From Aeromonas lacus (GTDB taxonomy: Bacteria; Pseudomonadota; Gammaproteobacteria; Enterobacterales; Aeromonadaceae): 64,000 nucleotides of DNA. The stretch covers positions 1 through 64,000 of the forward strand of contig NZ_JRGM01000140.1 of NCBI RefSeq assembly GCF_000764665.1, read 5' to 3'. A program made the position numbers and the translations under genes. Under the pieces are notes generated by a model that saw nothing but the letters and a program-made list of their open reading frames with translations, did not search any database and was not told the origin of the DNA. Shown in pieces: positions 36,123-45,953 of this stretch (position 1 is the first letter of the stretch; each line of letters starts with the position of its first letter).

Positions 36123-37772
36123 ATGAATACCATGACCATTGGCAAGAAACTCGCTGCCGGCTTCGCCATGCTCGGCCTGATGATGGCCTTCATCGGCGGC
36201 TTCTCGCTGTTGCAGTTTGGCAACATGAACCGGGCCGCCATCGGTTTTACCGACAGCATACTGCCCGCCGTGGTACGTACCAGCACGCTGGGCGAGACCA
36301 TCAACACCCTGCGCCGTTATGAACTGGATGTGTTTCTGGTAGCGGCTGATCCGCAGCAGAAGGCCCACTATCGCGATCTCGGCGAGCAGAGCCTGCAAGA
36401 GGTCGCACGGCAAGTAAAGGCGCACGATGCCACCATCTGGGCGGAGGATGTGGAAGAGCGTCGCACCTTTGACATCGTCAAGCAGGACTGGGACAAGTAC
36501 GTGGCTCTGCACCAGCGTATCAGAGTGATGCAGGATGGCGGCCAGCTGGCCGAGGCCCAGCAGCTGTTCATGGGCGAGGGAGTCACCCTCTACACCAATC
36601 TGGCCAAGTCGGTGGCGGATCTGATCCGCATCAACCATGGCTACTCCGTGGGCTCCCGTGCTCAGGTGGTGGCGGCATTTGACAGCGCCAAGCTGAGCAT
36701 CATCATCGCCCTGCTGCTGGGACTGGGATTGGCGGCCGTGCTCTCTACCGTGCTGACCCGCCAGATCCGCGATCCCTTGGTAATGTTGGCCCGTCAGGCG
36801 CAGCGCATCGCAAGCGGCGCGCTCGGCAAGGGGGAGCTGCAGGAGTGGATCCGTGGCAATCGCTTCAAGCGTGACGAGCTGGGTCAGCTCGGCACCGCCA
36901 TTGACCGCATGCAGGGCGCCCTTGCTGATCTGGTGAGCGAGATCGCCGGCTCGGTGAGCCAGCTCAGCAGCGCGGTGGAGGAGGTGAGCGCCATCTCCGA
37001 TCAATCTGCCAGCGGCATGGCGCGTCAGCAGAGTGAAGTCTCTCAGGTGGCGACCGCCATGAACGAGATGCAATCCACCGTGAACGAGGTGGCCCGCAAT
37101 ACCACGGATGCCATGAGCGCTGCCAAGGATGCCTCCCGCACCTCGACCCAGGGCAATCAGGTGGTGCGCAGCGCCATCGGCAGCATCGAGGCGGTATCGG
37201 TCAAGATTGAGGAGGCGGGCTCCGTAGTGCAGCAGCTGGAGCAGGACAGCACCAATATCAGCATGGTGCTGGACGTGATTCGCGGTATTGCCGAGCAGAC
37301 CAACCTGCTGGCTCTCAATGCGGCTATCGAGGCGGCCCGCGCCGGTGAGCAGGGCCGCGGCTTTGCCGTGGTGGCAGACGAGGTGCGCTCTCTGGCCCAG
37401 CGAACCCAGAACTCCACTGCCGAGATCAGCAAGATGATCGAGGTGCTGCAGGCACGCACCGCCGAGGCGGGCAGCGCCATGCAGCTGAGCCGTCAACAGA
37501 TGCAGGAGAGCGTGGGGTTGGCGCGGGAAGCGGGGCACAGCATCGATACCATCAATGGTGCCGTGGTGCGGATCACCGACATGAACACCCTGATCGCCAC
37601 TGCCACCGAGGAGCAGAATGCGGTGACCGAAGAGCTCAACCGCAGCATCGTCAATATCCATAACGCGGCTGATGAGAATGCCCAGGGGGCGCAGCAGATC
37701 GCTCAGGCCTGCATCGAGCTGAGCAAACTGGCCACCTCGTTGCATCATATGACCCAGCGCTTTACCCTCTAA
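36123..37772 (+). CDS. Methyl-accepting chemotaxis protein
   Basis: A 549-residue receptor. Membrane helices at about 10-32 and 190-212 enclose a ~155-residue four-helix-bundle type sensor domain. HAMP follows at about 213-268. The signalling domain contains the hairpin motif [38 protein letters not shown] at about 392-429. It ends in MTQRFTL, without a CheR-binding pentapeptide. Its ligand cannot be read from the sequence. Adjacent genes are unrelated, so it is a solitary receptor gene. Confidence 0.93.
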   Translation: MNTMTIGKKLAAGFAMLGLMMAFIGGFSLLQFGNMNRAAIGFTDSILPAVVRTSTLGETINTLRRYELDVFLVAADPQQKAHYRDLGEQSLQEVARQVKAHDATIWAEDVEERRTFDIVKQDWDKYVALHQRIRVMQDGGQLAEAQQLFMGEGVTLYTNLAKSVADLIRINHGYSVGSRAQVVAAFDSAKLSIIIALLLGLGLAAVLSTVLTRQIRDPLVMLARQAQRIASGALGKGELQEWIRGNRFKRDELGQLGTAIDRMQGALADLVSEIAGSVSQLSSAVEEVSAISDQSASGMARQQSEVSQVATAMNEMQSTVNEVARNTTDAMSAAKDASRTSTQGNQVVRSAIGSIEAVSVKIEEAGSVVQQLEQDSTNISMVLDVIRGIAEQTNLLALNAAIEAARAGEQGRGFAVVADEVRSLAQRTQNSTAEISKMIEVLQARTAEAGSAMQLSRQQMQESVGLAREAGHSIDTINGAVVRITDMNTLIATATEEQNAVTEELNRSIVNIHNAADENAQGAQQIAQACIELSKLATSLHHMTQRFTL

Positions 37773-37792
37773 GAGCGTTTGGCAGATAGCAA

Positions 37793-37818
37793 AAGGCCCC
37801 GTCCAGTGACGGGGCCTT
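37793..37818 (+). terminator. Terminator of chemotaxis receptor gene
   Basis: Perfect 11-bp stem AAGGCCCCGTC / GACGGGGCCTT with CAGT loop, then GTTGTTT. Confidence 0.9.
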
Positions 37819-37898
37819 GTTGTTTCTGGCAGGCGTTTTGATCGCAGGGTCGATTAGCGCAGCGTCATCGGCCGGCACCAGACCCTTTATCCGATCAT

Positions 37899-39635
37899 TC
37901 AGCTCAGGCCGACTATCTCGCCATCTTCATCGATGTCGATATGACGATAGGCTGGCAGGCTGCCAAGGCCCGGCATGGTCATGATAGGGCCCGCCATGGC
38001 ATAGACGAAACCGGCTCCGGCGCAGAGCTTCACCTCGTCGATGGGCACTTCGAAGTCGGTCGGTACCCCCTTGAGGGTGGGGTCATGGCTGATGGAGAGC
38101 GGCGTCTTGGCCACGCAGACCGGCAAGTGATCCCACCCTTCGGCAGAAAGTTGTGCCAGCTGCTGGCGGGCTTTGTCCGACAGCTGTACCCCGCGACCAC
38201 CGTAGCCGCACTCCACCAGAGTCGCCAGCTTGGCTTCGAGGCTTGCCTCGTCGGGATAGAGCAATTTGACTTTGCCCGGTTGCTCGCAGGCGGCCACTAC
38301 GGCGCGAGCCAGCTCGCTGGCACCGGCGCCGCCCTGGGCAAAGGCGCTGGAGATGGCACTGCCACAGGCGCCGGCCTGCATCGCCTCACGGGCCAGCAAC
38401 GCCAGTTCGGCCTCGCTGTCGGTGGGGAAGCGGTTGATGGCGACCACCACGGGGACGCCGTAACGACGGGCATTGGCGATATGCCAGGCGAGGTTGGCGC
38501 AGCCCTGCTCAAGAGTCGGAAGATCCTCACGTAGCAGGCTTTCCGGCAGCGGCTGGCCCGGACGGATATCGAGCAGGCCGCTGTTGGCCTTGAGGCCGCG
38601 CACTGTGGCCACCAGTACCACACAGGCGGGGGTAATGCCGGATTGGCGGCTTTTGATGTTGAAGAACTTCTCCAGCCCCATGTCGGAGCCAAAACCCGCT
38701 TCGGTCACCACATAATCGGTGAGGCCAAGGGCCATGCGATCGGCGATCACCGAGGAGTTGCCATGGGCGATATTGGCAAAGGGACCGGCATGTACCAGCA
38801 CCGGCGTCTGCTCTGTGGTCTGCATCAGGGTTGGCTGCAGCGCGTCTTTCAGCAGCACTGTCATGGCGCCCGCCACTTCCAGTTGCTCTGCGGTCACGGG
38901 ATTGCCGTGGATATTACGGGCCAGCTGGATGCGGCCGATGCGCTGGCGCAGGTCTCTCAAATCGCTCGCCAGTGCCAGAATGGCCATCAGCTCGGAGGCG
39001 GCGGTGATGACGAAGCGATCGCTGCGTTCCACCCCGTCGGCGGCGCCACCCTGACCGATGGTGAGGTGGCGCAGGGCACGGTCGTTCATGTCGAGGGTGC
39101 GTGGCCAGAGAATGTTGTCTGCATCGATATCGAGTCGCGGCAGGCCGGTTTTGGCGCTGAACTGGTCGCCGAGTTTGCGCTCATGGAACAGGCGAGCATC
39201 GAGGGCGGCCGCCGCGAGATTGTGGGCTGCGGTGAGGGCGTGGAAATCGCCGGTGAGGTGGAGATTCATCTCCTCCATCGGCACCACCTGGGCATGACCG
39301 CCGCCGGCTGCGCCCCCCTTGACCCCGAACACCGGGCCGAGGCTCGGCTGGCGAATGGTGGCGATGCTGGATTGACCGATATGGTTGAGCCCCATGGAGA
39401 GACCCAGCGTGGTCACCGTCTTGCCCTCGCCGAGCGGGGTGGGGGTGATGGCGCTCACCAGCACCAGCTTGCCGCTCTGTTCGGGCTGTGACTTGAGCAG
39501 GTCGAGGCTGAGTTTGCCTTTGTAGTGGCCATGGGGGCTGAGCAGGTTGGTCGGGATGGCGAGGCGCTTGGCCAGTTCGTTAATGGGGAGGCGGGGGGAG
39601 TGGCGGGAGATCTCGATATCGCTTAGCATCAGCAC
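37899..39635 (-). CDS. fhs: Formate-tetrahydrofolate ligase
   Basis: ATP-dependent enzyme joining formate to tetrahydrofolate to give 10-formyl-THF. It is 578 residues (family about 555-580). The ATP loop is [20 protein letters not shown]. Other family parts are [36 protein letters not shown] (in pieces), [38 protein letters not shown] and [11 protein letters not shown] at the C-terminus. It lets the cell recover formate released in anaerobic metabolism. It is monocistronic, divergent from a small unknown gene only 48 bp away. Confidence 0.96.
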   Translation of the reverse strand: MLMLSDIEISRHSPRLPINELAKRLAIPTNLLSPHGHYKGKLSLDLLKSQPEQSGKLVLVSAITPTPLGEGKTVTTLGLSMGLNHIGQSSIATIRQPSLGPVFGVKGGAAGGGHAQVVPMEEMNLHLTGDFHALTAAHNLAAAALDARLFHERKLGDQFSAKTGLPRLDIDADNILWPRTLDMNDRALRHLTIGQGGAADGVERSDRFVITAASELMAILALASDLRDLRQRIGRIQLARNIHGNPVTAEQLEVAGAMTVLLKDALQPTLMQTTEQTPVLVHAGPFANIAHGNSSVIADRMALGLTDYVVTEAGFGSDMGLEKFFNIKSRQSGITPACVVLVATVRGLKANSGLLDIRPGQPLPESLLREDLPTLEQGCANLAWHIANARRYGVPVVVAINRFPTDSEAELALLAREAMQAGACGSAISSAFAQGGAGASELARAVVAACEQPGKVKLLYPDEASLEAKLATLVECGYGGRGVQLSDKARQQLAQLSAEGWDHLPVCVAKTPLSISHDPTLKGVPTDFEVPIDEVKLCAGAGFVYAMAGPIMTMPGLGSLPAYRHIDIDEDGEIVGLS

Positions 39636-39683
39636 CTCGTTGGCATGGCGGGCTTAATATGCGGCGCAGTCTAGTGGAATATA

Positions 39684-40109
39684 ATGGGTAATCCAATGAC
39701 GAAAACGATTTTATTTGGTGGCGGTGAGCAGATGCAGGAGCCTCTTCTGCTGGATCTCAACGCGCTCTATCATCCACCCAAACGGCCCCTGACTGCCCTT
39801 GGCATTGTCAGTGCGCTGGTGCCCCTGTTTGGTTTTGGCTGGCAGGCGATGACCGAGGATCCGCAAATCCAGCTGCGCCAAGAAATTGCCAAGCGGGTCA
39901 ACAATCGCCGCAGTGACGAGGCCAACCTCATCCTGATCCTGCAGCTGGCCGCCATGTTCGATTGCCCCGAGGTGACGGTAGCCCTTCCCTATGCGTTGAG
40001 CGAACCGCAGCTTGTCACCATCCGCACCCGGCTACCGCGCTGGCAGCTGATCCCGGATGAGCTGCAACTGCGGGCACTCCTGTCCCCGGCAACGTCCGCC
40101 AAGCCTTAA
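39684..40109 (+). CDS. Protein of unknown function
   Basis: A 141-residue protein I do not recognise. There is one modestly hydrophobic stretch at about 40-56 (LGIVSALVPLFGFGWQA) and a helical middle (IQLRQEIAKRVNNRRSDEANLILILQLAAMFDCPEV). It has no signal peptide or obvious motif. Start choices are ATG at 39684 or 39696; neither has a strong ribosome site. It overlaps the end of the convergent LysR gene by 4 bp. Codon use is like its neighbours, so it is probably a real gene. Confidence 0.6.
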   Translation: MGNPMTKTILFGGGEQMQEPLLLDLNALYHPPKRPLTALGIVSALVPLFGFGWQAMTEDPQIQLRQEIAKRVNNRRSDEANLILILQLAAMFDCPEVTVALPYALSEPQLVTIRTRLPRWQLIPDELQLRALLSPATSAKP

Positions 40110-41002
40110 GCTTCCCACTGCTGCGGGGCGAGATAGCGCTCCTGCACAAACTCGATAAAGCAGCGCACCTTGGCCGAGACGAAGCGGCGGTGCGGATAGA
40201 CCGCATAGAGCCCCACCTCGCCTTTCTCCCACTCCGGCAGCAGGCTGACCAGCCTGCCATCCTGCAAGGCTTCCCCGACGATGAAGGTGGGCTGCAATAT
40301 GATGCCCTGATCATCACAAGCGGCGCGGGTCAGCGCCACCCCGTTGTTGGCGCGCAGCGGCCCCTGTGGCCGGATGCTCTGCTGCTCGCCTCCCCGTTTG
40401 AAGTGCCACTCCGGCTGGGTCAGGGTGTAGACCAGACAGTCGTGCTGCTTGAGATCTTCGGGCTTTTCCGGCCACCCCTTGCGTGCCAGATAGCCGGGGC
40501 TGGCGCAAAGCTCGACCCGAATGGTGGCAAGCTGGCGCGCTACCAGCGAGGAGTCGCTGAGGTGGCCGATGCGCAGCGCCAGATCGAACCCCTCTTCCAC
40601 CAGCGCGACCCGCCGGTCGCTGTACTCGATATCGAGCTTGAGGTCGGGGAAGCGCTCGCGAAACAGCGGCAGGGCGGGGGAGAGGTGCAGATAGCCAAAG
40701 TCCATAGGCACCGAGAGCTTGAGGGTACCGTTGGGCTGCTGGTTGTGGTGGGTCAGCTGGCTGTGGGTCTCTTCCAGTTCCGCCAGCAGGGCGAGGGAGC
40801 GCTGGTAGTAGAACTGGCCCGCTTCGGTGAGGTTGACCTGACGGGTGGTACGCGACAGCAGCCGGGTGGCGAGCGACTCCTCCAGCTGCTGCATCAGTTT
40901 GGAGGCCATGGCCACCGAGATGCCAAGCTGGTTGGCGGCCTTGGTAAAGCTCTGGCACTCCACCACCTTGATGAAAGTGCGCATGGCGGCGATCTGATCC
41001 AT
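40106..41002 (-). CDS. LysR-family transcriptional regulator
   Basis: A 298-residue regulator. The N-terminal winged helix (about 1-60) has SFTKAANQLGISVAMASKLMQQLEESLATRLLSRTTRQVNLTEAG. The effector domain is at about 88-295 (LKLSVPMDFGYLHLSPALPLFRERFPDLKLDI). It belongs to the group resembling DmlR/AaeR. It is divergent from yceI with 109 bp between, which holds a palindromic site, so yceI is a likely target. The inducer is unknown. Confidence 0.92.
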   Translation of the reverse strand: MDQIAAMRTFIKVVECQSFTKAANQLGISVAMASKLMQQLEESLATRLLSRTTRQVNLTEAGQFYYQRSLALLAELEETHSQLTHHNQQPNGTLKLSVPMDFGYLHLSPALPLFRERFPDLKLDIEYSDRRVALVEEGFDLALRIGHLSDSSLVARQLATIRVELCASPGYLARKGWPEKPEDLKQHDCLVYTLTQPEWHFKRGGEQQSIRPQGPLRANNGVALTRAACDDQGIILQPTFIVGEALQDGRLVSLLPEWEKGEVGLYAVYPHRRFVSAKVRCFIEFVQERYLAPQQWEA

Positions 41003-41029
41003 TTTCCATCCTCAGTAAATAATGAATTT

Positions 41030-41051
41030 AATGAATCACTGATTATTCATT
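41030..41051. promoter_or_regulatory. Candidate LysR operator in the lysR-yceI intergenic region
   Basis: AATGAAT (41030-41036) and ATTCATT (41045-41051) are perfect complements with 8 bases between. A further ATGAAT copy stands at 41022-41027 in direct orientation. This arrangement fits a LysR-type site near the regulator's own start. Confidence 0.5.
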
Positions 41052-41111
41052 CTGACGACGAGGTTAGCATGTCAGCCAACGATGTGAACCCCAAGATGAA
41101 GGAACGAACGG

Positions 41112-41672
41112 ATGAAAATGAGCAAAGCCCTGCTGGCCTCCTGCCTCTTTATGGCTGCCCCCTTGATGGCGGCGGAGTACGATGTCGACCCGGCGCACAC
41201 CACAGTGCAGTTCAAGGTGGGCCACCTTGGCTTCTCCGAGCTGGTGGGTCGTTTCAACACCTTCAGCGGCACCTTCAGCATGGATGACGCCAATCCGGCG
41301 GCGGCTAAGGCGAGCTTCGAGGTGGATGCCGCCAGCGTGGATTCCAACCACGAGCCGCGCGACAAGCACCTGCGCAGCCCAGATTTCCTCGACGTGAAAC
41401 AGTATCCGAAGATGACCTTCGTCAGCTCTGCTTATGAGGGAACCAAGGATAAAGGCGTACTGAAAGGCACCTTGACCCTGCACGGCGTCGCCAAAGAGGT
41501 TGCTTTCAATCTGGTGAAGGTTGGCGAAGGCAAGGATCCCTGGGGTGGCTACCGTAGCGGCTTCAACGCCACCACCACCATCAAGCGCAGCGATTTTGGC
41601 GTGAACTACATGGTGCCGAACATCCCGGACGAGATGAGCATCAATCTGTTTGTTGAAGGCGTGCGCAAGTAA
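41112..41672 (+). CDS. YceI-family periplasmic lipocalin-like protein
   Basis: A 186-residue exported protein with a signal peptide cleaved after about residue 20 (ASCLFMAAPLMAAEYDVD). The rest is the YceI beta-barrel, which binds polyisoprenoid-type lipids in homologues. Family parts are YDVDPAHTTVQFKVGHLGFSELVGRFNTFSG, RDKHLRSPDFLDVKQYPKMTF and FGVNYMVPNIPDEMSI. GGAACGAAC precedes the start. The stop overlaps the start of the next gene by 1 base (TAATG). Confidence 0.93.
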   Translation: MKMSKALLASCLFMAAPLMAAEYDVDPAHTTVQFKVGHLGFSELVGRFNTFSGTFSMDDANPAAAKASFEVDAASVDSNHEPRDKHLRSPDFLDVKQYPKMTFVSSAYEGTKDKGVLKGTLTLHGVAKEVAFNLVKVGEGKDPWGGYRSGFNATTTIKRSDFGVNYMVPNIPDEMSINLFVEGVRK

Positions 41673-42409
41673 TGGGCGCTTCACTTCTGCTGCAAACCCT
41701 GGCGGCTCCTCTGGGAGCCGCTTTGCTGTCGTGGCGCTGGCCGCGGCTGGGCTATTTCTGGGGCGCACTGGCGCTCTGGTTGGTGGGATCCTTGCTGGGC
41801 GGAGCCTATGGCCTGCCCAGCAAGGCGTGGCAGTGGCTGCCGCTGACCTTGCTGGTGCCGGCTATCGCGGCGCAGGTGACCGATCTGCGCGGTTCGCTGC
41901 TGCTCTTTACCGTTGTCGGTGCCCTGATCTGGTGGCAGGGGCTGGCCTCGGTGCTGACAAGCGAGCCGATGATCTGGCTGGCGCAGTTGCCCGCCATCCT
42001 CTGGTTTGGCTGGGCGGGCATGCGCGGTGACAGTCGTGAGGGGCTTGGTTTTGCCCTTGGTTTCATCTGGCTGGCGCTGGTGATCGGCATCGATGGCAGC
42101 CTGCTGATTGCCCAGCTGGCCGGGGCCTTGGCCGCCTTCGCCGGTTTTCGGGCACTGCTTGCCACGTTTGCCGGGGTCAATGTGGCGCCTGCCGGTCTGG
42201 CGCTGGCGCTCGCTTTTGTCCAGATGCTCGCCTGGCAATATGTGGAGGTTCCGCTGGTGGTTCTGCTGCCGGTCTGGTTGCTGCCGCTGCTGGAGTGGCT
42301 ATTGCGCGGCAAGGGAGCACCTCTGCGCTGGGGGACTCTGATCCTGCTTGCCGGGGCGGGTTGCGGACTCAGTCTATGGCATGTCTGGCCTGCTGCTTCT
42401 TTGTACTGA
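41672..42409 (+). CDS. Polytopic membrane protein of unknown function
   Basis: A 245-residue, very hydrophobic protein with about eight predicted helices separated by short loops (such as GLPSKAW, MRGDSREG, LLRGKGAPLRW). It is rich in Leu, Ala and Trp. I recognise no family. It is coupled to yceI by TAATG, so it may work with the YceI protein; in E. coli yceI is coupled to a cytochrome b561-like gene, but this protein lacks obvious haem histidines in the helices. A strong terminator lies 124 bp downstream. Confidence 0.75.
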   Translation: MGASLLLQTLAAPLGAALLSWRWPRLGYFWGALALWLVGSLLGGAYGLPSKAWQWLPLTLLVPAIAAQVTDLRGSLLLFTVVGALIWWQGLASVLTSEPMIWLAQLPAILWFGWAGMRGDSREGLGFALGFIWLALVIGIDGSLLIAQLAGALAAFAGFRALLATFAGVNVAPAGLALALAFVQMLAWQYVEVPLVVLLPVWLLPLLEWLLRGKGAPLRWGTLILLAGAGCGLSLWHVWPAASLY

Positions 42410-42532
42410 TTTTCGCATGAAAAACAGCCAATTACGGTCATTTTTGCATACCTGCTCATACTCTTGAGATATAAAGATTGAGCCCTCCTATGTGTTTAAG
42501 ATAAAAAGGATTTTCACTTATCTGGACACACA

Positions 42533-42560
42533 CAGAACCCGGCTGCGCCGGGTTCTGTTT
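42533..42560 (+). terminator. Terminator after the yceI operon
   Basis: Perfect 11-bp stem CAGAACCCGGC / GCCGGGTTCTG, loop TGC, then TTT. Confidence 0.88.
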
Positions 42561-42606
42561 GCTTGCTTTGCAGCACACATTTTGGGGCAAATTAAGGAGG
42601 CCACAG

Positions 42607-43728
42607 TTGCGCAGTCAAGGATCTGAGCATCTGTTTTTTCGCCATTTCACCGGGCAGGGCCGTATCGAAGGTCTCTGCATTCTGCTGGTTACCCACCTGC
42701 TTCCTGATCGTCCCCGTTTCATCGAGGCTCTCAGCCAGATTGGCCGTATCGGCGCCATCCTGCCCAAACCCAAATCGGTACACGGCCCGACCCTGGAGTG
42801 GGTCTCCCGCCACTATCCGGTCGTACCACTCAATCGCCAGTGGACCAACTGTCCGCAGGGAGTCATCGAGCAGATCGCGCCGCTGGTGGCCCCCCACGAA
42901 CGCCTGTTGATCCTCGATATCGGTGGCTACTTTGCCACGACTCAGGTGACCCTGAGTGAATACTTTGGCCCCCGTCTGCTCGGGGTGGTGGAGATGACCG
43001 AAAACGGCCATCAACGCTACGAGCAGGAGGTGCTGGCGACCCCGGTGGTCTCGGTGGCGCGCAGCCCCCTCAAGCAGGCCGAGGATATCCAGATTGGTCT
43101 GAGCGTGGTCTACTCCGCCGAGTCGCTGGCCCGCAATCTCAACCGCACCTTCAACGTCTGCGAGGCGGCGCTGTTTGGCTATGGCAAGGTGGGGCGCAGC
43201 ATCGCGCGCGACCTGCGCTGTCGCAACCTTCACCTCGGGTTGGTGGAGACCGACGTATTGCGTCAGGTGGAGGCGCTCTCCCACGGTTTTCGTCTCATCA
43301 GCAAGGCGGAGGCCGTGAGCCGCGCCGAGCTGGTGATCTGCTCCACCGGCAACGGCTCGCTCGATCTGGCAGATCTGCAACTGCTGCGCCCCGGCACCAT
43401 GGTCGCCTCGGTCACCTCCGCCGACGATGAGTTCGCCTTCTCGCTGGCCCAACTCCCCTGGCCGACGGAGGAGGTGTGTCCCCATGTGCTGGCCCTCAAC
43501 CGGCCCGATGGCACCCAGATCTACCTGCTCAATCGGGGCGAGGCGGTCAACTTCGTCCATGGTGCCGTCATCGGCGAATACGTCTATCTGGTGCTGGCGG
43601 AGATCATGGAGGGGATCCGCATGCTGGCTGCCGGCCCGCTGGCCCCCGGCCTGTTCGAGCTGCCGGAGTCCACCATGCGCACCATCGCCCGTTACTGGCT
43701 GGCCGACTTCCATGGGGTCGAGCAGTGA
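42607..43728 (+). CDS. S-adenosylhomocysteine-hydrolase-like NAD-binding protein
   Basis: A 373-residue protein with the fold of adenosylhomocysteinase but shorter than true SahH (about 430-470). The NAD loop is ALFGYGKVGRSIARDL. GVVEMTENGHQRYEQ and SPLKQAED resemble the SahH segments GV-EETT-G and the catalytic K-x3-D. ICSTGNGSLDL matches VTTTGC-DI. The start is TTG at 42607 with a full AAGGAGG 7 bases upstream; the upstream ATG at 42559 overlaps the terminator T-tract of the previous gene and has no ribosome site. Substrate is unknown. A small Rdx-family gene follows 40 bp on. Confidence 0.7.
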   Translation: MRSQGSEHLFFRHFTGQGRIEGLCILLVTHLLPDRPRFIEALSQIGRIGAILPKPKSVHGPTLEWVSRHYPVVPLNRQWTNCPQGVIEQIAPLVAPHERLLILDIGGYFATTQVTLSEYFGPRLLGVVEMTENGHQRYEQEVLATPVVSVARSPLKQAEDIQIGLSVVYSAESLARNLNRTFNVCEAALFGYGKVGRSIARDLRCRNLHLGLVETDVLRQVEALSHGFRLISKAEAVSRAELVICSTGNGSLDLADLQLLRPGTMVASVTSADDEFAFSLAQLPWPTEEVCPHVLALNRPDGTQIYLLNRGEAVNFVHGAVIGEYVYLVLAEIMEGIRMLAAGPLAPGLFELPESTMRTIARYWLADFHGVEQ

Positions 43729-43768
43729 GCTACCCTGCTCCTTTTCGAGCCTTTGATGGAGTAACAGC

Positions 43769-44080
43769 ATGAGCGACATGACCCTTTCCCCAGGTAAACC
43801 GCGGATCGAGATCCGCTACTGCACCCTCTGCCGCTGGATGCTGCGCGCCGCCTGGCTGGCGCAGGAGTTGCTCTCCACCTTCGACAGCGAGCTGGGCGAG
43901 GTGGCGCTGGTGCCAGCCAGCAAGGGGGAGTTCCGCATTCTGGTGGCCGGTGTGCTGGTGTGGGATCGGGTCGCCGACGAGGGCTTCCCCGAGGCCAAGG
44001 AGATCAAACAGCGGGTGCGCGATGTCATTGCCCCCGATAGGGATCTGGGTCACTCGGATCGCAAACCTGCTGCCGAGTAA
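43769..44080 (+). CDS. SelW/Rdx-family thioredoxin-fold protein
   Basis: A 103-residue protein of the Rdx (selenoprotein W/T/H) family. The redox motif is CTLC (IEIRYCTLCRWMLRAAWLAQELL), with cysteine where animal SelW has selenocysteine. The rest, VALVPASKGEFRILVAGVLVWDRVADEGFPEAKEIKQRVRD, contains the family G-x-F and the basic KEIK region. It is probably a thiol oxidoreductase, with partners unknown. It is likely in an operon with the SahH-like gene and is followed by a strong terminator. Confidence 0.9.
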   Translation: MSDMTLSPGKPRIEIRYCTLCRWMLRAAWLAQELLSTFDSELGEVALVPASKGEFRILVAGVLVWDRVADEGFPEAKEIKQRVRDVIAPDRDLGHSDRKPAAE

Positions 44081-44102
44081 AGCGGATTGCCGTACAAGAT
44101 GA

Positions 44103-44134
44103 GAGAGGGAGGCGCTGGCCTCCCTCTCTTTTTT
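44103..44134 (+). terminator. Terminator after the Rdx gene
   Basis: Perfect 11-bp stem GAGAGGGAGGC / GCCTCCCTCTC, loop GCTG, then six T. Confidence 0.93.
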
Positions 44135-44157
44135 CCCTTGTGACCCGTCAACTCCGA

Positions 44158-45870
44158 CTATTCGCCGGTCACCGTGCTGGCAAGGGGGCCGATATAGCGT
44201 GCCTGTTTGTGGGGCTTGATGCGGCTGACATCGACCCACACCAGCCCGTCTATGCAGTGGTTGAAGTCGGGGTCGATGCCAAAGTCCATGAACTGGACGC
44301 CGCCCGGTTCGCACAGCTCGGAATATTGCTTGTAGAGGGTGGGTATAGCGCAGCCCAGATTGCCGAGACGCTCCTTGAGCTCCTTGAGGTCGGCGCCGTA
44401 GTCGAGCCCCGTGAATAGGGGTGGCGTGGCGGGATAGGGGCGGCGGGAGGGGGCGAGCGCCAGCTCGGGGGCAAAGTGCTGGCGGTAGAAGCTCACCAGC
44501 AGATCCTTGGCCGCTGGCGGCAGGCTGCCGGAGAGCGACACCGGGCCAAACAGATAGCGGTAGCGAGGATAGCGGGCCAGATAGGCGCCGATGCCGAACC
44601 AGAGATAATCAAGCCCCCGTTTGCCCCAGTAGGCGGGCTGGATAAAGCTGCGGCCAAGCTCGATGGCAAGCTCCAGCCGCGGCAGTAGCTTCTCTTCAAA
44701 GCCAAACAGGGTGTGACTGTAGAGGCCACCCAGCCCCTTGCTGGCCAGCAGCTCGGCCACCGGCGCGAAGCGGTAGGCACCGATGATGTCGAGCCGGGCA
44801 GGATCCCAGAGGATAAGGTGGTGGTAGTCATCATCGAAGGGGTCGAGGTCCCGCCGCTTGCCGGACCCTTCCCCCACCGCGCGAAAGGCTATTTCCCGCA
44901 GCCGTCCCAGCTCGCGCAGGATCACCGAATGGCTCAGTTCATGGCGGCGGTAGAGGTAGATCCCCTGTCCATCCGGGGTGGTGCCGAGCTGCTCGCAGCT
45001 TTCGATGGCCTGTTTGAGCTGGCGACGATCCTCCGGCAGGGCGATGGGGGCTTCGGTCTGCAGTCGTCCCGGCTTGCCGCGGCCAATCCGGTAGAGGTGG
45101 CTGCGAACCAGTTTTGCCGCGCTCTTGGCCGGCAGCTCCTGAAAGCCGGTGACCGGAATGCGCGCCCCTATGGTCACCGGCAGGGTCTGCCCCTGCTGGC
45201 GAAACAGCTGACGCACCAGCAGCAGGGCCGAGGCGGGTTTGTTGAGCCAGGAGGCGAGATAGAAGGCGGCGCTGTTGCGTCCTCCCACATGGATGGGTAC
45301 CAGCGGGGTGGCGGTACGCTTGGCCAGCTTGATAAAACCGCTCTGCCAGGGGCCATCCTTTATTCCACCGGGGCCGAGGCGCGACACTTCGCCGGCGGGG
45401 AAGATCACCAGCGCTCCCTCTCTGGCAAGATGCTCCCCCATGGCCAGAATGGCCTGTCGGTCGGTCTTGCCCTCCATGTTGTCTACCGGCAGCAGCAGGG
45501 GACGCAGCGGCGCGAGCTGGGCCAGCAAGCGGTTGGCAACGACTTTCACATCGGGGCGGATGCGGCCGAGCAGGCGCAGCAATGCCAGTCCGTCGATGGA
45601 GCCGATGGGGTGGTTGGCAACGATAATGACCCGGCCGCTGGCGGGAATGTGCTCAAGCTGCGCCTCGTTCACCCGGCAATCTACCGCCAGCTCTGCCAGC
45701 ACCTGTTCGACAAAGTCGAGGCCGCGTAAATGGGGATGGCGCTTGGCAAAGTCGTTAAAGGCGGGTTCGTTGAGCAGCCAGCCAAGGGCTCGTTTGCCGA
45801 GGCTGGCAAGTCGGGGATGGCCATTGAGGCGCGGGAAGTGCTGGGCAAGCAGGGTATCGATAGTGAACAT
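44158..45870 (-). CDS. olsF: Bifunctional ornithine-lipid synthase, OlsF-type
   Basis: A 570-residue two-domain acyltransferase. The N-terminal half is a PlsC-like O-acyltransferase with the HX4D box in ANHPIGSIDG (H87, D93) and FPAGEVSR. The C-terminal half is a GNAT-type N-acyltransferase like OlsB (YRRHELSHSVILRELGRLREIAFRAVGEGSGKRRDLDPFD in pieces, then YRFAPVAELL, ELGRSFI and YWGKRGLDYLWFGIGAYL). This layout is that of OlsF of Serratia and Vibrio, which makes ornithine lipids, often when phosphate is short. The start ATG 45870 has GGAG 7 bases upstream; an in-frame ATG at 45903 has none. No PhoB box was seen. Confidence 0.85.
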   Translation of the reverse strand: MFTIDTLLAQHFPRLNGHPRLASLGKRALGWLLNEPAFNDFAKRHPHLRGLDFVEQVLAELAVDCRVNEAQLEHIPASGRVIIVANHPIGSIDGLALLRLLGRIRPDVKVVANRLLAQLAPLRPLLLPVDNMEGKTDRQAILAMGEHLAREGALVIFPAGEVSRLGPGGIKDGPWQSGFIKLAKRTATPLVPIHVGGRNSAAFYLASWLNKPASALLLVRQLFRQQGQTLPVTIGARIPVTGFQELPAKSAAKLVRSHLYRIGRGKPGRLQTEAPIALPEDRRQLKQAIESCEQLGTTPDGQGIYLYRRHELSHSVILRELGRLREIAFRAVGEGSGKRRDLDPFDDDYHHLILWDPARLDIIGAYRFAPVAELLASKGLGGLYSHTLFGFEEKLLPRLELAIELGRSFIQPAYWGKRGLDYLWFGIGAYLARYPRYRYLFGPVSLSGSLPPAAKDLLVSFYRQHFAPELALAPSRRPYPATPPLFTGLDYGADLKELKERLGNLGCAIPTLYKQYSELCEPGGVQFMDFGIDPDFNHCIDGLVWVDVSRIKPHKQARYIGPLASTVTGE

Positions 45871-45953
45871 CTGGGGGCTCCGGCGATCCTTTGCCCCCAG
45901 CATGGCGGGTTACTGTTCCCGGTAGATGTCGATGGGATGACAGTTTGATGGCA

